64,000 bases of DNA from Tissierellales bacterium (GTDB lineage: Bacteria > Bacillota > Clostridia > Tissierellales > Tissierellaceae), in contig JACIXZ010000001.1 of NCBI GenBank assembly GCA_014360205.1, forward strand, positions 152,137 to 216,136, written 5' to 3'. How positions within the stretch are numbered: the stretch's first letter is position 1; every line of letters starts with the position of its first letter. The notes beneath the pieces were generated by a model, which saw only the letters and a program-made list of their open reading frames with translations, was not told the origin of the DNA and ran no database searches. Shown here in pieces: positions 1 to 7,055 of the stretch. The translations under genes and the position numbers were made by a program.

Positions 1-205
1 AGGCGTACCTGGAGCGGGTACTATCATGCTATCTATGGTGCTTCAATCTGTAGGACTACCACTAGAAGGTATTGGACTTATCATGGGAATAGACAGAATA
101 ATAGACATGGGGAGAACAACACTAAATGTTACAGGAGATGCAGTATGTACTGCTATTATAGCTAAACAAGAAAAAGAATTTAATGAAGAAATATTTAATT
201 CATGA
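1..205 (+). CDS. Dicarboxylate/amino-acid:cation symporter, 3' end (partial)
   Basis: The reading frame is open from base 2 to the TGA at 203-205, so only about 67 C-terminal residues are present. The translation begins [15 protein letters not shown] and continues with [19 protein letters not shown]. These are the conserved C-terminal signatures of the DAACS (SDF, GltP/GltT) family, covering the re-entrant loop HP2 and the NxxGD-like segment of the last transmembrane helix that binds cation and substrate. The family imports glutamate, aspartate or C4-dicarboxylates with Na+ or H+; the exact substrate cannot be told from this fragment. A strong terminator overlaps the stop codon, so this gene ends its transcription unit. 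Confidence 0.9.
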   Translation, partial: GVPGAGTIMLSMVLQSVGLPLEGIGLIMGIDRIIDMGRTTLNVTGDAVCTAIIAKQEKEFNEEIFNS

Positions 206-230
206 GAAGTTGTTTTCAACTTCTCTTTTT
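204..230 (+). terminator. Rho-independent terminator after the symporter
   Basis: A 9-bp stem GAGAAGTTG / CAACTTCTC with a TTTT loop is followed directly by a run of T. It starts inside the symporter stop codon. Confidence 0.9.
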
Positions 231-277
231 ATGTCTACCCAGCATGGGTATAAATATTAAAAAGGAGGATTAGATTT

Positions 278-934
278 ATGAAGAAATTAAAAATAGATTT
301 TTTTCATGATGTATTATGAGCTTGGTGCTATGCACTATCGCCTAGGTTGAGGCAATTAAGAAATGAATTTATGGAAGAAGGCATAGAAATCGAGATATAT
401 CATCATAGTTTTGCTTTAGCAAAAGAAAAAATAAATCTAGCACAGATGTTTGGTGACAAAGAAAGGGCAAAGAAAGAGATATTAAACCATTGGAAAGCAG
501 CAAATGAGAATTCTGATGAAAAAAACATCAATTATGAATTAATGGCTACACGAACACATGATTATCCATATTCTATGCCAGGACTTATAGCCTGTGAAGC
601 TGCAGCGATAATGGGTGGAGAAGAAGCTCATTGGGATTATTTTGACAGAATTCAAAAAGCTCATTTGACTGAATGCTTAGATATAACACAAGAAGACGTC
701 CAGCTAATGTGTGCAAGAGATATTGGACTAGATGAAGAAAAGTTTAAACAGTTAATCTCAGATGAAAACACTATAAAATTAGTTGAAAAGGATTTAAAAC
801 TAGCTAGAGAATGGGGGATAACAGCAGTTCCAAGTTTAGTTTTAAATGAAAGATATCTAATTTCTGGTGCTCAGAAAAAAGAATATTTGAAGCAACAATT
901 CTTAAAAGTTGTTAATGAAGAAGATATTTTATAG
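278..934 (+). CDS. DsbA/FrnE-family thioredoxin-fold oxidoreductase, probable selenoprotein (UxxC)
   Basis: Reading from the ATG at 278, which has a good AAAGGAGG eight bases upstream, gives MKKLKIDFFHDVL, then an in-frame TGA at 317-319, then AWCYALSPR and an uninterrupted frame to the TAG at 934. In this family the same place holds the CxxC redox motif, so TGA replaces the first, nucleophilic cysteine: U14-A-W-C17. The length (218 residues), the helical insert domain and the cis-proline loop (TAVPS, Pro185) fit the DsbA-like FrnE/COG2761 group of dithiol-disulfide oxidoreductases. A hairpin placed like a bacterial SECIS follows the TGA. The frame downstream alone would start at TTG 347 and lack the active site and first beta strand, so an automatic call there is probably wrong. 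The alternative is a one-base nonsense mutation of TGT/TGC. The substrate is unknown. The family is clear; selenocysteine is inferred. Confidence 0.85.
317..357 (+). promoter_or_regulatory. Candidate bacterial SECIS element (UGA plus hairpin)
   Basis: After the TGA at 317-319 lies a hairpin with stem GCCT (340-343) / AGGC (350-353) and apical loop AGGTTG (344-349). It extends weakly below a C-A mismatch through T338-A355 and A337-T356. The loop lies about 25 bases after the UGA. It opens with A-G-G-U, like the AGGUCU loop of E. coli fdhF, where G and U contact SelB. A second possible hairpin (TGGTGC/GCACTA, 323-334) lies between. Position and loop fit bacterial SECIS rules; function is inferred. 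Confidence 0.6.
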
Positions 935-1024
935 TTGAAGATGCTCCTTTTAAAAATAATCACTTAAAACAAAAAAAAAAGTAACGATATATAAATAGTG
1001 ATTATGTTTAAGGAGAGTTAAACT

Positions 1025-1181
1025 ATGAGAATTAAAAAATCAAAAGATAATAATAAAAAACAGATAAATCAGAAGCACTTAAGAAGTTACAGCACTAACA
1101 AGCAACTTCTTGGAATATGCAGATAAATTGAAAGAATTATCTAATGAACTGAGTAAATTGATACAGATATTTAAAATTTAG
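1025..1181 (+). pseudogene. Small basic protein gene, apparently frameshifted
   Basis: A good ribosome site (AAGGAGAG) precedes ATG 1025, which opens a lysine-rich frame (MRIKKSKDNNKKQINQ) ending at TAA 1124-1126 after 33 codons. From about 1083 the +1 frame is open and reads like real protein (ALTSNFLEYADKLKELSNEL) to TAG 1179, right before a strong terminator. The two halves together would be a roughly 50-residue protein with a basic start and an amphipathic helix. A one-base insertion around 1083-1091 would explain this. It could be a decayed gene, a sequence error or just a 33-residue peptide. No function is recognised. Confidence 0.35.
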
Positions 1182-1207
1182 AGCTAGATTTTCTAGCTCT
1201 TTTTTTT
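1180..1207 (+). terminator. Rho-independent terminator
   Basis: A perfect 9-bp stem AGAGCTAGA / TCTAGCTCT with a TTT loop is followed by eight T. It closes the unit holding the selenoprotein candidate and the small frameshifted frame. Confidence 0.9.
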
Positions 1208-1263
1208 TATTTAAAGTGTATAATATATTATGGCAATACAATTAGCTTAAGGGGGAAAAACTA

Positions 1264-2259
1264 TTGGAAATAGGTAAATTATCAAATGAAATGTTAGAAA
1301 AAATCATAATAGAAAACATTAAATATAAGCGAAAAGAAATCTTAGTAGGTTCAAAAATAGGGGAAGATACTGGAATAATTGATTTTGGGGATAATTATTG
1401 TGTTGTGAGCACGGATCCTATAACAGGTGCAACTAAGAATTTAGGAAAACTCGCAGTGTATGTATCATTAAACGATGCTGCCACAAAAGGAGCAGAGGCA
1501 GTAGCTATTTTGATAACTTTACTATGCCCAGAAGGTACATCTATTGATATCATAGAAAATATAATGAAAGATATTTCTGATACTGCTAAAGAAGAAAAAG
1601 TAGAAATAATTGGAGGACACACTGAGATAACTGATGCTGTAAATAGAGTAATAGTTAATGCTACAGTTCTAGCCAAGTTGAATAGAAAATATCTCCCTGA
1701 TTATTCTCAAATTAGGGAAGGTGATAAAATAATAGTAACAAAATGGTTAGGAATGGAGGGCACAAATATATTGGTAAATGAGTTAGGAGATAAAGCCTTT
1801 AAAATATTAAATGAAGATGAAGTAATAAATTCTAAGAAATTGATAAATAACATTTCTGTAACAAAAGAAGGTGCTATTGGAATAAAAAATGGTGCACTTT
1901 ATATGCATGATATAACTGAAGGGGGATTATTTGGTGCTTTATGGGAGGCTTCTATAGCGACAAGCAAAGGACTTTTAGCTTATGAAAACAAATGTCCGTT
2001 ACTTGATGTTACAAAGAAACTGTGTGATTGGTTTGATATAAATCCATATAAATTGATATCAAGCGGGAGCATGTTAATGATAGTTCCAAGAAACAAATTT
2101 GACATATTACTTTCTAAACTAAATGAAGAAAATATATTTGCTTCATGTATTGGTGAAGTAGTTGATAGAGGAGTATTTTTCGTAAACAATGGAATTAAAG
2201 AACCAATAGAATCCCCCAAAAGTGACGAATTATATAAAGCTCTAAAACTCATATTTTGA
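1264..2259 (+). CDS. AIR-synthase-family (HypE-like) protein
   Basis: The 331 residues look like the PurM/HypE/SelD/ThiL superfamily. There is an N-terminal ATP-binding half with VSTDPITGATKN (about residues 49-60), SLNDAATKGAEAVAI and a GGHTEITDAV motif, and a C-terminal half with HDITEGGLFGALWE. It lacks the catalytic Cys/Sec region of SelD and the C-terminal cysteine tail of true HypE, so neither selenophosphate synthesis nor hydrogenase maturation can be assigned. Clostridial genomes carry many such proteins labelled only 'AIR synthase related'. The start is TTG 1264, behind AAGGGGG. Terminator-like or promoter-like DNA on both sides suggests a single-gene unit. Confidence 0.75.
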   Translation: MEIGKLSNEMLEKIIIENIKYKRKEILVGSKIGEDTGIIDFGDNYCVVSTDPITGATKNLGKLAVYVSLNDAATKGAEAVAILITLLCPEGTSIDIIENIMKDISDTAKEEKVEIIGGHTEITDAVNRVIVNATVLAKLNRKYLPDYSQIREGDKIIVTKWLGMEGTNILVNELGDKAFKILNEDEVINSKKLINNISVTKEGAIGIKNGALYMHDITEGGLFGALWEASIATSKGLLAYENKCPLLDVTKKLCDWFDINPYKLISSGSMLMIVPRNKFDILLSKLNEENIFASCIGEVVDRGVFFVNNGIKEPIESPKSDELYKALKLIF

Positions 2260-2291
2260 TGTTACATTATCATTACAAATTCTCAAATTGC

Positions 2292-2320
2292 TTGAAACCA
2301 TTTTTCTAAAGTGATATATA
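2292..2320 (+). promoter_or_regulatory. Sigma-A-type promoter for the amidase gene
   Basis: TTGAAA (2292-2297), 17-base spacer, TATATA (2315-2320), about 55 bases upstream of the amidase start. Confidence 0.6.
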
Positions 2321-2374
2321 TTATTTTAAAGGAAGGATATTCGTAACTAGAAATTTTGAGGAAGGAGCTTTAAA

Positions 2375-4456
2375 ATGAACAAGAAACTAATATCATTATT
2401 ATTTATAATGTTTTTTATAATTATGAGTAAAAATGCATATGCCAGTGAATTTTTCACTGTAGGAATTGATGGGAATAGCACTAAAGTTAGACAAGTTTCA
2501 GTCCTTGTGGATGGGAATGAATTAGATTCTAAAGTTCCTTCATTTATACTAGGAGATAGGACTCTAGTCCCTTTAAGATTTGTAGCTGAGAGTTTTGGAG
2601 CGACTGTTGGATGGGAAGCTGACACCAAAAAAGTTACTGTAGTTAATGGGCCAACAGAAGTTATCTTGACGGTTGATAGTAATAAAGTATTAGTAAATGG
2701 GGTTGAAAGAATTCTAGACAAAAACTCTGTCCCCAAATTAGTTACTTATAATATTGATGGAAAGCCTGATGGAAGAACAATGGTACCGGTTAGATTCATA
2801 TCTGAGGTGTTAGGATATGAAGTATTATGGGATCAAAACAATTACACTGCACAAATTAATACATCAACAATAGCTTCTATAACAAACATTAGAACTGTTT
2901 TTGACTCAAATGGAAACCATAAATTAGCAATTGATAGTGATAAGGAATTAGAATATCAATTAAATTATGATTCAAATCAAAAGGTTTATAATTTAGTGTT
3001 CAAAAATGCTAAATTAAATATAATGGGGAACAATCAACTTATCTATGAGAATGATATTGGAGGCACATTGATTAATAAGGTTGTAGCTGAACAATCATCG
3101 CTACCTCCAAATCCCTATGAAATTAAAATGACAATTATTATGAACTCAGAAGGGAAAGAGGTTGTTGAAAAAACTCCTGATGGAAAAACACTAATATTTT
3201 CTTTTAATCCAAATACACCTAAAGCAACTGTCAATAATATATCAAATATTAGCATGGGTTTTATGGACGGAAAAGAAGCAGTAGTCATAAAAGGAGTAAA
3301 TGGGAATGAATTCAATAGCTTTACATTAAACAATCCAACTCGTTTTGTGGTAGATATTAAAGATGCAGCTTTATTGGGAAATTCTTCCCAAATATATAAC
3401 TATAAATTTGGATTTGTTAACTCTGTCAGAGTTTCACAGTTTACATCTGATACCAACAATAGTCAAAATGAAAAGATAGTTAGAGTTGTTTTAGACATAA
3501 ATTCTGGAGTTAATCCTAAAGTCGATATTATTAAGAGTGGGGATGAACTATACATAGTTCCTGAAAACACTTTATTTAATTATGTTTCTTATACTAGCAA
3601 TCAAACTTCATTTGATCTTAGTATCCCAGGGATTCCAAATAATCTAGTAATAACTGATTATATTGCTCAAAACAACCAATTGATAATTTCATTTGATAAT
3701 ACTTTAATAGATATTCCAATTGGTAAATATAATATAAATGATAACTTTATAAGTACTATTGAAATAGAAAAGACAGCAAATACATCTATATTGATTATAA
3801 ACTTGAATAAGAAAATTATATATAATAGAGAAGAAAGTAGTCCATATTATAAAATCAACGCAACATCTGAAAATACAACTCCTTTGAACCCATCAACAAA
3901 AACGATTGTAATAGATGCTGGGCATGGTGGGAAAGACCCGGGTGCTATTTCTGTATTTGGGGATAAAGAAAAGGATATAAATTTATCGATCGCTTTAAAA
4001 CTTGAATCTTTATTAAAACAAAGAGGTTATAACGTCATCATGACTAGAAGAAATGATGTATTCGTTGACTTGTATGAAAGACCCAAGATTGCAAATGATA
4101 TAAATGCAGATTTATTTATAAGCATTCATGCTAATTCTACACTTTCTAACTCGGTAAACGGTTTAGAAGTGCTATATTGTCCGGCTACAGAAAGTTCAAA
4201 TAAATCAACTGACCAATATCCTCTTGCAAAAACAATACACGACTCAATAATAAGTTCTACTGGGATAAATTCTAGAGGAATAAAGAAAAGATCAGATTTA
4301 GTAGTGCTAAGGCTTACTAATATGCCAGCAATACTTATAGAGACTGCTTTTTTATCGAATCCAGATGATGCTCAAAGATTAGTTGATAACTCATTTCAGG
4401 AGAAAGTAGCTTTAGGAATTGCAAATGGGGTTGAAGAATATTTTAAACAGTATTAA
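2375..4456 (+). CDS. Secreted N-acetylmuramoyl-L-alanine amidase with stalk and AMIN domains
   Basis: This 693-residue protein cleaves the amide bond between muramic acid and the peptide stem of peptidoglycan. A signal peptide covers residues 1-24 (MNKKLISLLFIMFFIIMSKNAYA). Residues about 45-160 match the copper-amine-oxidase-N-like stalk repeat (LVPLRFVAESFGATVGWE and VPVRFISEVLGYEVLWD). AMIN-like beta domains that target cell wall follow (about 165-275 and 285-395). A C-terminal Amidase_3 domain (about 505-690) carries the zinc ligands and catalytic residues in DAGHGGKDPG (His about 517), FISIHANS and AILIETAFLSN. The order of domains is typical of clostridial wall hydrolases. It acts outside the cell, probably in division or daughter-cell separation. 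The gene has its own promoter and is followed by a hairpin. Confidence 0.93.
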   Translation: MNKKLISLLFIMFFIIMSKNAYASEFFTVGIDGNSTKVRQVSVLVDGNELDSKVPSFILGDRTLVPLRFVAESFGATVGWEADTKKVTVVNGPTEVILTVDSNKVLVNGVERILDKNSVPKLVTYNIDGKPDGRTMVPVRFISEVLGYEVLWDQNNYTAQINTSTIASITNIRTVFDSNGNHKLAIDSDKELEYQLNYDSNQKVYNLVFKNAKLNIMGNNQLIYENDIGGTLINKVVAEQSSLPPNPYEIKMTIIMNSEGKEVVEKTPDGKTLIFSFNPNTPKATVNNISNISMGFMDGKEAVVIKGVNGNEFNSFTLNNPTRFVVDIKDAALLGNSSQIYNYKFGFVNSVRVSQFTSDTNNSQNEKIVRVVLDINSGVNPKVDIIKSGDELYIVPENTLFNYVSYTSNQTSFDLSIPGIPNNLVITDYIAQNNQLIISFDNTLIDIPIGKYNINDNFISTIEIEKTANTSILIINLNKKIIYNREESSPYYKINATSENTTPLNPSTKTIVIDAGHGGKDPGAISVFGDKEKDINLSIALKLESLLKQRGYNVIMTRRNDVFVDLYERPKIANDINADLFISIHANSTLSNSVNGLEVLYCPATESSNKSTDQYPLAKTIHDSIISSTGINSRGIKKRSDLVVLRLTNMPAILIETAFLSNPDDAQRLVDNSFQEKVALGIANGVEEYFKQY

Positions 4457-4462
4457 AATGAT

Positions 4463-4487
4463 AAGGGAAGGGATACCTTCCCTTATT
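4463..4487 (+). terminator. Terminator-like hairpin after the amidase gene
   Basis: A 9-bp stem AAGGGAAGG / CCTTCCCTT with loop GATA is followed by ATTTATT. The T-run is weak, so partial read-through into the next gene, which starts 24 bases later, is possible. Confidence 0.6.
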
Positions 4488-4510
4488 TATTGAAAGGAGA
4501 TACAAAAAAA

Positions 4511-5032
4511 TTGGAAGCTTTTTTAGGTTATGCTATTATTTTTTTTGCTAGAGTACTTGATGTCTCATTAGCTACTATTAGAACTTTGATGGTAGTTCAA
4601 GGAAGGAAAGTGCAAGCTGCTGCAATTGGATTTTTTGAGGTTGGAATATATGTCACAATTCTTGGTAGAGTTGTTACCAGCTTGGATAACCCATTAAATT
4701 TACTTGCATATTGCTTAGGATTTGCTACTGGAAATTATGTTGGTATAATTCTTGAAAATAGGATAGCTTTAGGAAATCTTTTTGCTCAAATAATCCCAGG
4801 GGTTGATAAAAAAGAAGAATTACTTAAGGCTTTAAGAGAAAATGGATTTGGGGTTACGGTTATCGTAGGAGAAGGACTAAAAGGAAGTAGAGAAATTTTC
4901 AATGTGGTATTAAACAGAAAAGATTTAACAAAACTTAGAAAAATAGTTGAGAGCATTGATAAAAATGCATTTTTGACAATAAATAACATTAGTCCAATAA
5001 GAGGTGGATACTTTAATGCTGTTAAAAAATAA
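4511..5032 (+). CDS. UPF0316/DUF2179-type membrane protein
   Basis: About 173 residues. Three hydrophobic segments lie in the first 90 residues (YAIIFFARVLDVSLATIRTL, FFEVGIYVTILGRVV, LLAYCLGFATGNYVGIILE). A soluble C-terminal domain (about 100-170) resembles the DUF2179 ligand-binding-like fold and contains a TVIVGEGLKGSR motif. This arrangement matches the UPF0316 family, whose function is not established. I place the start at TTG 4511 because the ribosome site AAAGGAGA (4494-4501) would overlap the alternative TTG at 4490. A strong terminator follows directly, so it is probably monocistronic or transcribed by read-through. Confidence 0.75.
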   Translation: MEAFLGYAIIFFARVLDVSLATIRTLMVVQGRKVQAAAIGFFEVGIYVTILGRVVTSLDNPLNLLAYCLGFATGNYVGIILENRIALGNLFAQIIPGVDKKEELLKALRENGFGVTVIVGEGLKGSREIFNVVLNRKDLTKLRKIVESIDKNAFLTINNISPIRGGYFNAVKK

Positions 5033-5057
5033 ATCTCCTAAAGGAGATTTATTTTTT
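5031..5057 (+). terminator. Rho-independent terminator
   Basis: A perfect 8-bp stem AAATCTCC / GGAGATTT with loop TAAA is followed by ATTTTTT. It overlaps the stop codon of the UPF0316-type gene. Confidence 0.9.
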
Positions 5058-5107
5058 AACATACTAACTGTTTTTTTTAATAATCTATAAGAATAGGGGA
5101 GATTTAA

Positions 5108-5842
5108 TTGAGAATTGACAACAGAGATTATGATGAATTAAGAAACATTAAAATAACTAGGGATTATTTAATGCATCCATATGGTTCAGTGATGATAGAA
5201 GTAGGGAATACAAAAGTAATATGTACAGCCATGATTGAAGAAAAAGTACCTTTCTTTTTAAAAAACACCGGAACTGGGTGGATAACGAGCGAATATGCAA
5301 TGTTGCCAGCTAGTACTTCTGTGAGGAAAGTAAGAGACTCTGTAAAGGGCAAAATTGATGGAAGAAATCAAGAAATCCAAAGGCTCATTGGAAGGTCTTT
5401 AAGAAATGTAATAGATTTAAAAGCACTTGGAGAAAGAACTATTTGGATCGACTGCGATGTAATTCAAGCAGATGGAGGAACAAGGACTGCTTCAATCACA
5501 GGAGCATATATTGCTATGGTAGATGCTTTATATAAACAATTCAAGGATAAAGGGAATAAACTTCCGATAAAGGACTACTTAGCTGCAGTTAGCGTAGGAA
5601 TTATAAAAGAGGGACCTGTATTGGATTTATGTTTTGAAGAAGATTCCAAAGCATTAGTCGATATGAATGTAGTAATGACAGGAAAGGGAGAATTTGTTGA
5701 GATCCAAGGGACAGGTGAGCATAAACCATTTTCTAGAGAAGAACTAAATATTTTATTAGATTTAGCTTCAAAAGGGAATAATCAAATTATAGAGTTAGAA
5801 AAATCAATTTTTGGGGAAATAAATTCATATATAGGGGAATGA
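5108..5842 (+). CDS. rph: Ribonuclease PH
   Basis: A phosphorolytic 3'-5' exoribonuclease that trims tRNA 3' ends. The 244 residues match the family length. Recognisable signatures are [10 protein letters not shown] near residue 60, the RNA-contact region [15 protein letters not shown] near 86-100, and [18 protein letters not shown] near 117-134, followed by the phosphate-site region. The start is TTG 5108 behind AGGGGAGA. The stop overlaps the ATG of rdgB by four bases, so rph, rdgB and the phosphoesterase gene form a tightly coupled operon, the usual order in Firmicutes. Confidence 0.95.
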   Translation: MRIDNRDYDELRNIKITRDYLMHPYGSVMIEVGNTKVICTAMIEEKVPFFLKNTGTGWITSEYAMLPASTSVRKVRDSVKGKIDGRNQEIQRLIGRSLRNVIDLKALGERTIWIDCDVIQADGGTRTASITGAYIAMVDALYKQFKDKGNKLPIKDYLAAVSVGIIKEGPVLDLCFEEDSKALVDMNVVMTGKGEFVEIQGTGEHKPFSREELNILLDLASKGNNQIIELEKSIFGEINSYIGE

Positions 5843-6459
5843 ATATGAGAAAACTAGTAATAGCTTCCGACAATCAAAACAAAGTTAATGAAATCAAAGA
5901 AATACTTAAGGGATTGCCCCTTGAGATCTTATCAAAAAATGAAGTAGGGCTAAAAAACTTAGTAGTAGAAGAAGATGGTGATACTCTTTTGGAAAATAGT
6001 TTCAAAAAAGCTAGAGAGATAGCAAAACAAATTGATTGGATAGTAGTTGCAGACGATACTGGGCTGTTTGTAGAAGATCTTTGCGGAGAACCTGGTATAT
6101 ATTCAGCACGATATGCAGGAGAAGATGGTAATGATAAAAAAAATGTAGAATTGCTTTTGAAAAAACTAAACGGCAAAGAGAGTAAAGCATATTTTGAAAC
6201 AGTAATTTCTTTGATCACCGAAGATAAAAAAGAGTATACAGCTTCTGGGAGATGCTATGGAAAGATAGTTGCAACCCCTAGGGGAGAAAGCGGATTTGGA
6301 TATGATCCAGTTTTTCAGCCAGAAGGATTTGATAAAACTTTTGGGGAAATGGATCTAGACACTAAAAATAGGATAAGTCATAGAAGAAAAGCTTTAGAAA
6401 ATTTAAAAGAAATTTTGGAAGAGATACTTGGTGAAGATTATGAAAATATTAGTAATTAG
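5839..6459 (+). CDS. rdgB: XTP/dITP pyrophosphatase (HAM1/RdgB)
   Basis: It hydrolyses non-canonical purine nucleoside triphosphates (XTP, dITP/ITP) to monophosphates, keeping them out of DNA and RNA. The 206 residues begin [19 protein letters not shown], the family's SxNxxK nucleotide-site motif. [26 protein letters not shown] near residues 70-95 and [11 protein letters not shown] near 153 are diagnostic. The start ATG 5839 overlaps the rph stop in an ATGA; a second ATG two codons later is also possible. It overlaps the following phosphoesterase gene by about 20 bases. Confidence 0.95.
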   Translation: MNMRKLVIASDNQNKVNEIKEILKGLPLEILSKNEVGLKNLVVEEDGDTLLENSFKKAREIAKQIDWIVVADDTGLFVEDLCGEPGIYSARYAGEDGNDKKNVELLLKKLNGKESKAYFETVISLITEDKKEYTASGRCYGKIVATPRGESGFGYDPVFQPEGFDKTFGEMDLDTKNRISHRRKALENLKEILEEILGEDYENISN

Positions 6460-6922
6460 TGACACTCATAGAAAAATTTCACCTCTTATTAAAACTGTAA
6501 ATAAAGAAAAATTTGATTGCATATTTTTCTTGGGAGATAATGTTGAAGATGGTGAAGAGATAGCTAACAGATTAAAGATTAATGAAAAATATATAGTTCG
6601 AGGCAATGGAGATTTTTATGCTGATTATCCAGATAAATTATTAATTGAATTATTAGGGCATAAAATTTTGTTGGTACATGGACATAAAGAAGGCGTAAAG
6701 ATGGGATTAAGAGAGTTGGAAAATCAAGCAAAGAAAGAAAATGCTCAAGCTGTATTCTTTGGACATACACACATACCATTTATTGACAAAATAGAAGATA
6801 TCCTATTTTTAAACCCTGGAAGCCCTACTTATCCTAGGGGAGGAGAATTTAAGAAAACTTTTTCTGTAGTAGATATTACAAAGGATCATTTATGGGCTGA
6901 CATTAGATATATAACAAAATGA
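6440..6922 (+). CDS. YfcE/MJ0936-family metallophosphoesterase
   Basis: About 160 residues of a small calcineurin-like phosphodiesterase. The metal ligands appear in order: ISDTH (residues 6-10), LGDN, GNGD, and later the HGHK and GHTH motifs. Members hydrolyse small phosphodiesters or phosphomonoesters in vitro; the physiological substrate is mostly unknown. I chose ATG 6440, because the protein then begins with the beta strand leading into SDTH; TTG 6428 and GTG 6431 are upstream alternatives in the same frame. It is the last gene of the rph-rdgB unit. Confidence 0.88.
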   Translation: MKILVISDTHRKISPLIKTVNKEKFDCIFFLGDNVEDGEEIANRLKINEKYIVRGNGDFYADYPDKLLIELLGHKILLVHGHKEGVKMGLRELENQAKKENAQAVFFGHTHIPFIDKIEDILFLNPGSPTYPRGGEFKKTFSVVDITKDHLWADIRYITK

Positions 6923-6964
6923 GAGTATATGCAAAATTTTTTGAAAACTCTTTTAAATTATATT

Positions 6965-6993
6965 TTGATTAATTAGAAAATTCGTGTTATAAT
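6965..6993 (+). promoter_or_regulatory. Sigma-A promoter for the EF-G-like gene
   Basis: TTGATT (6965-6970), 17-base spacer, perfect TATAAT (6988-6993). The start codon lies 62 bases downstream of the -10. Confidence 0.75.
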
Positions 6994-7055
6994 TTAAAAG
7001 CGTGGAACTATTTTGATAAATATTTAATTTATAAAATTCTAGTTAGGGGGAATGC

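Noticed and set aside
317-319. TGA read as tryptophan in an altered genetic code
   Set aside because: TGA is the proper stop of rph-neighbour and other genes here (for example rph, mrnC, sigH, ecfT), so only a local recoding is plausible.
347-934. DsbA-like gene starting at TTG 347
   Set aside because: It would lack a ribosome site, the first beta strand and the redox motif; the frame continues upstream through TGA 317 to a well-placed ATG at 278.
1264-2259. Selenophosphate synthetase (selD)
   Set aside because: The protein lacks the N-terminal Cys/Sec-Gly-Cys-Lys motif of SelD; only the superfamily fold is shared.
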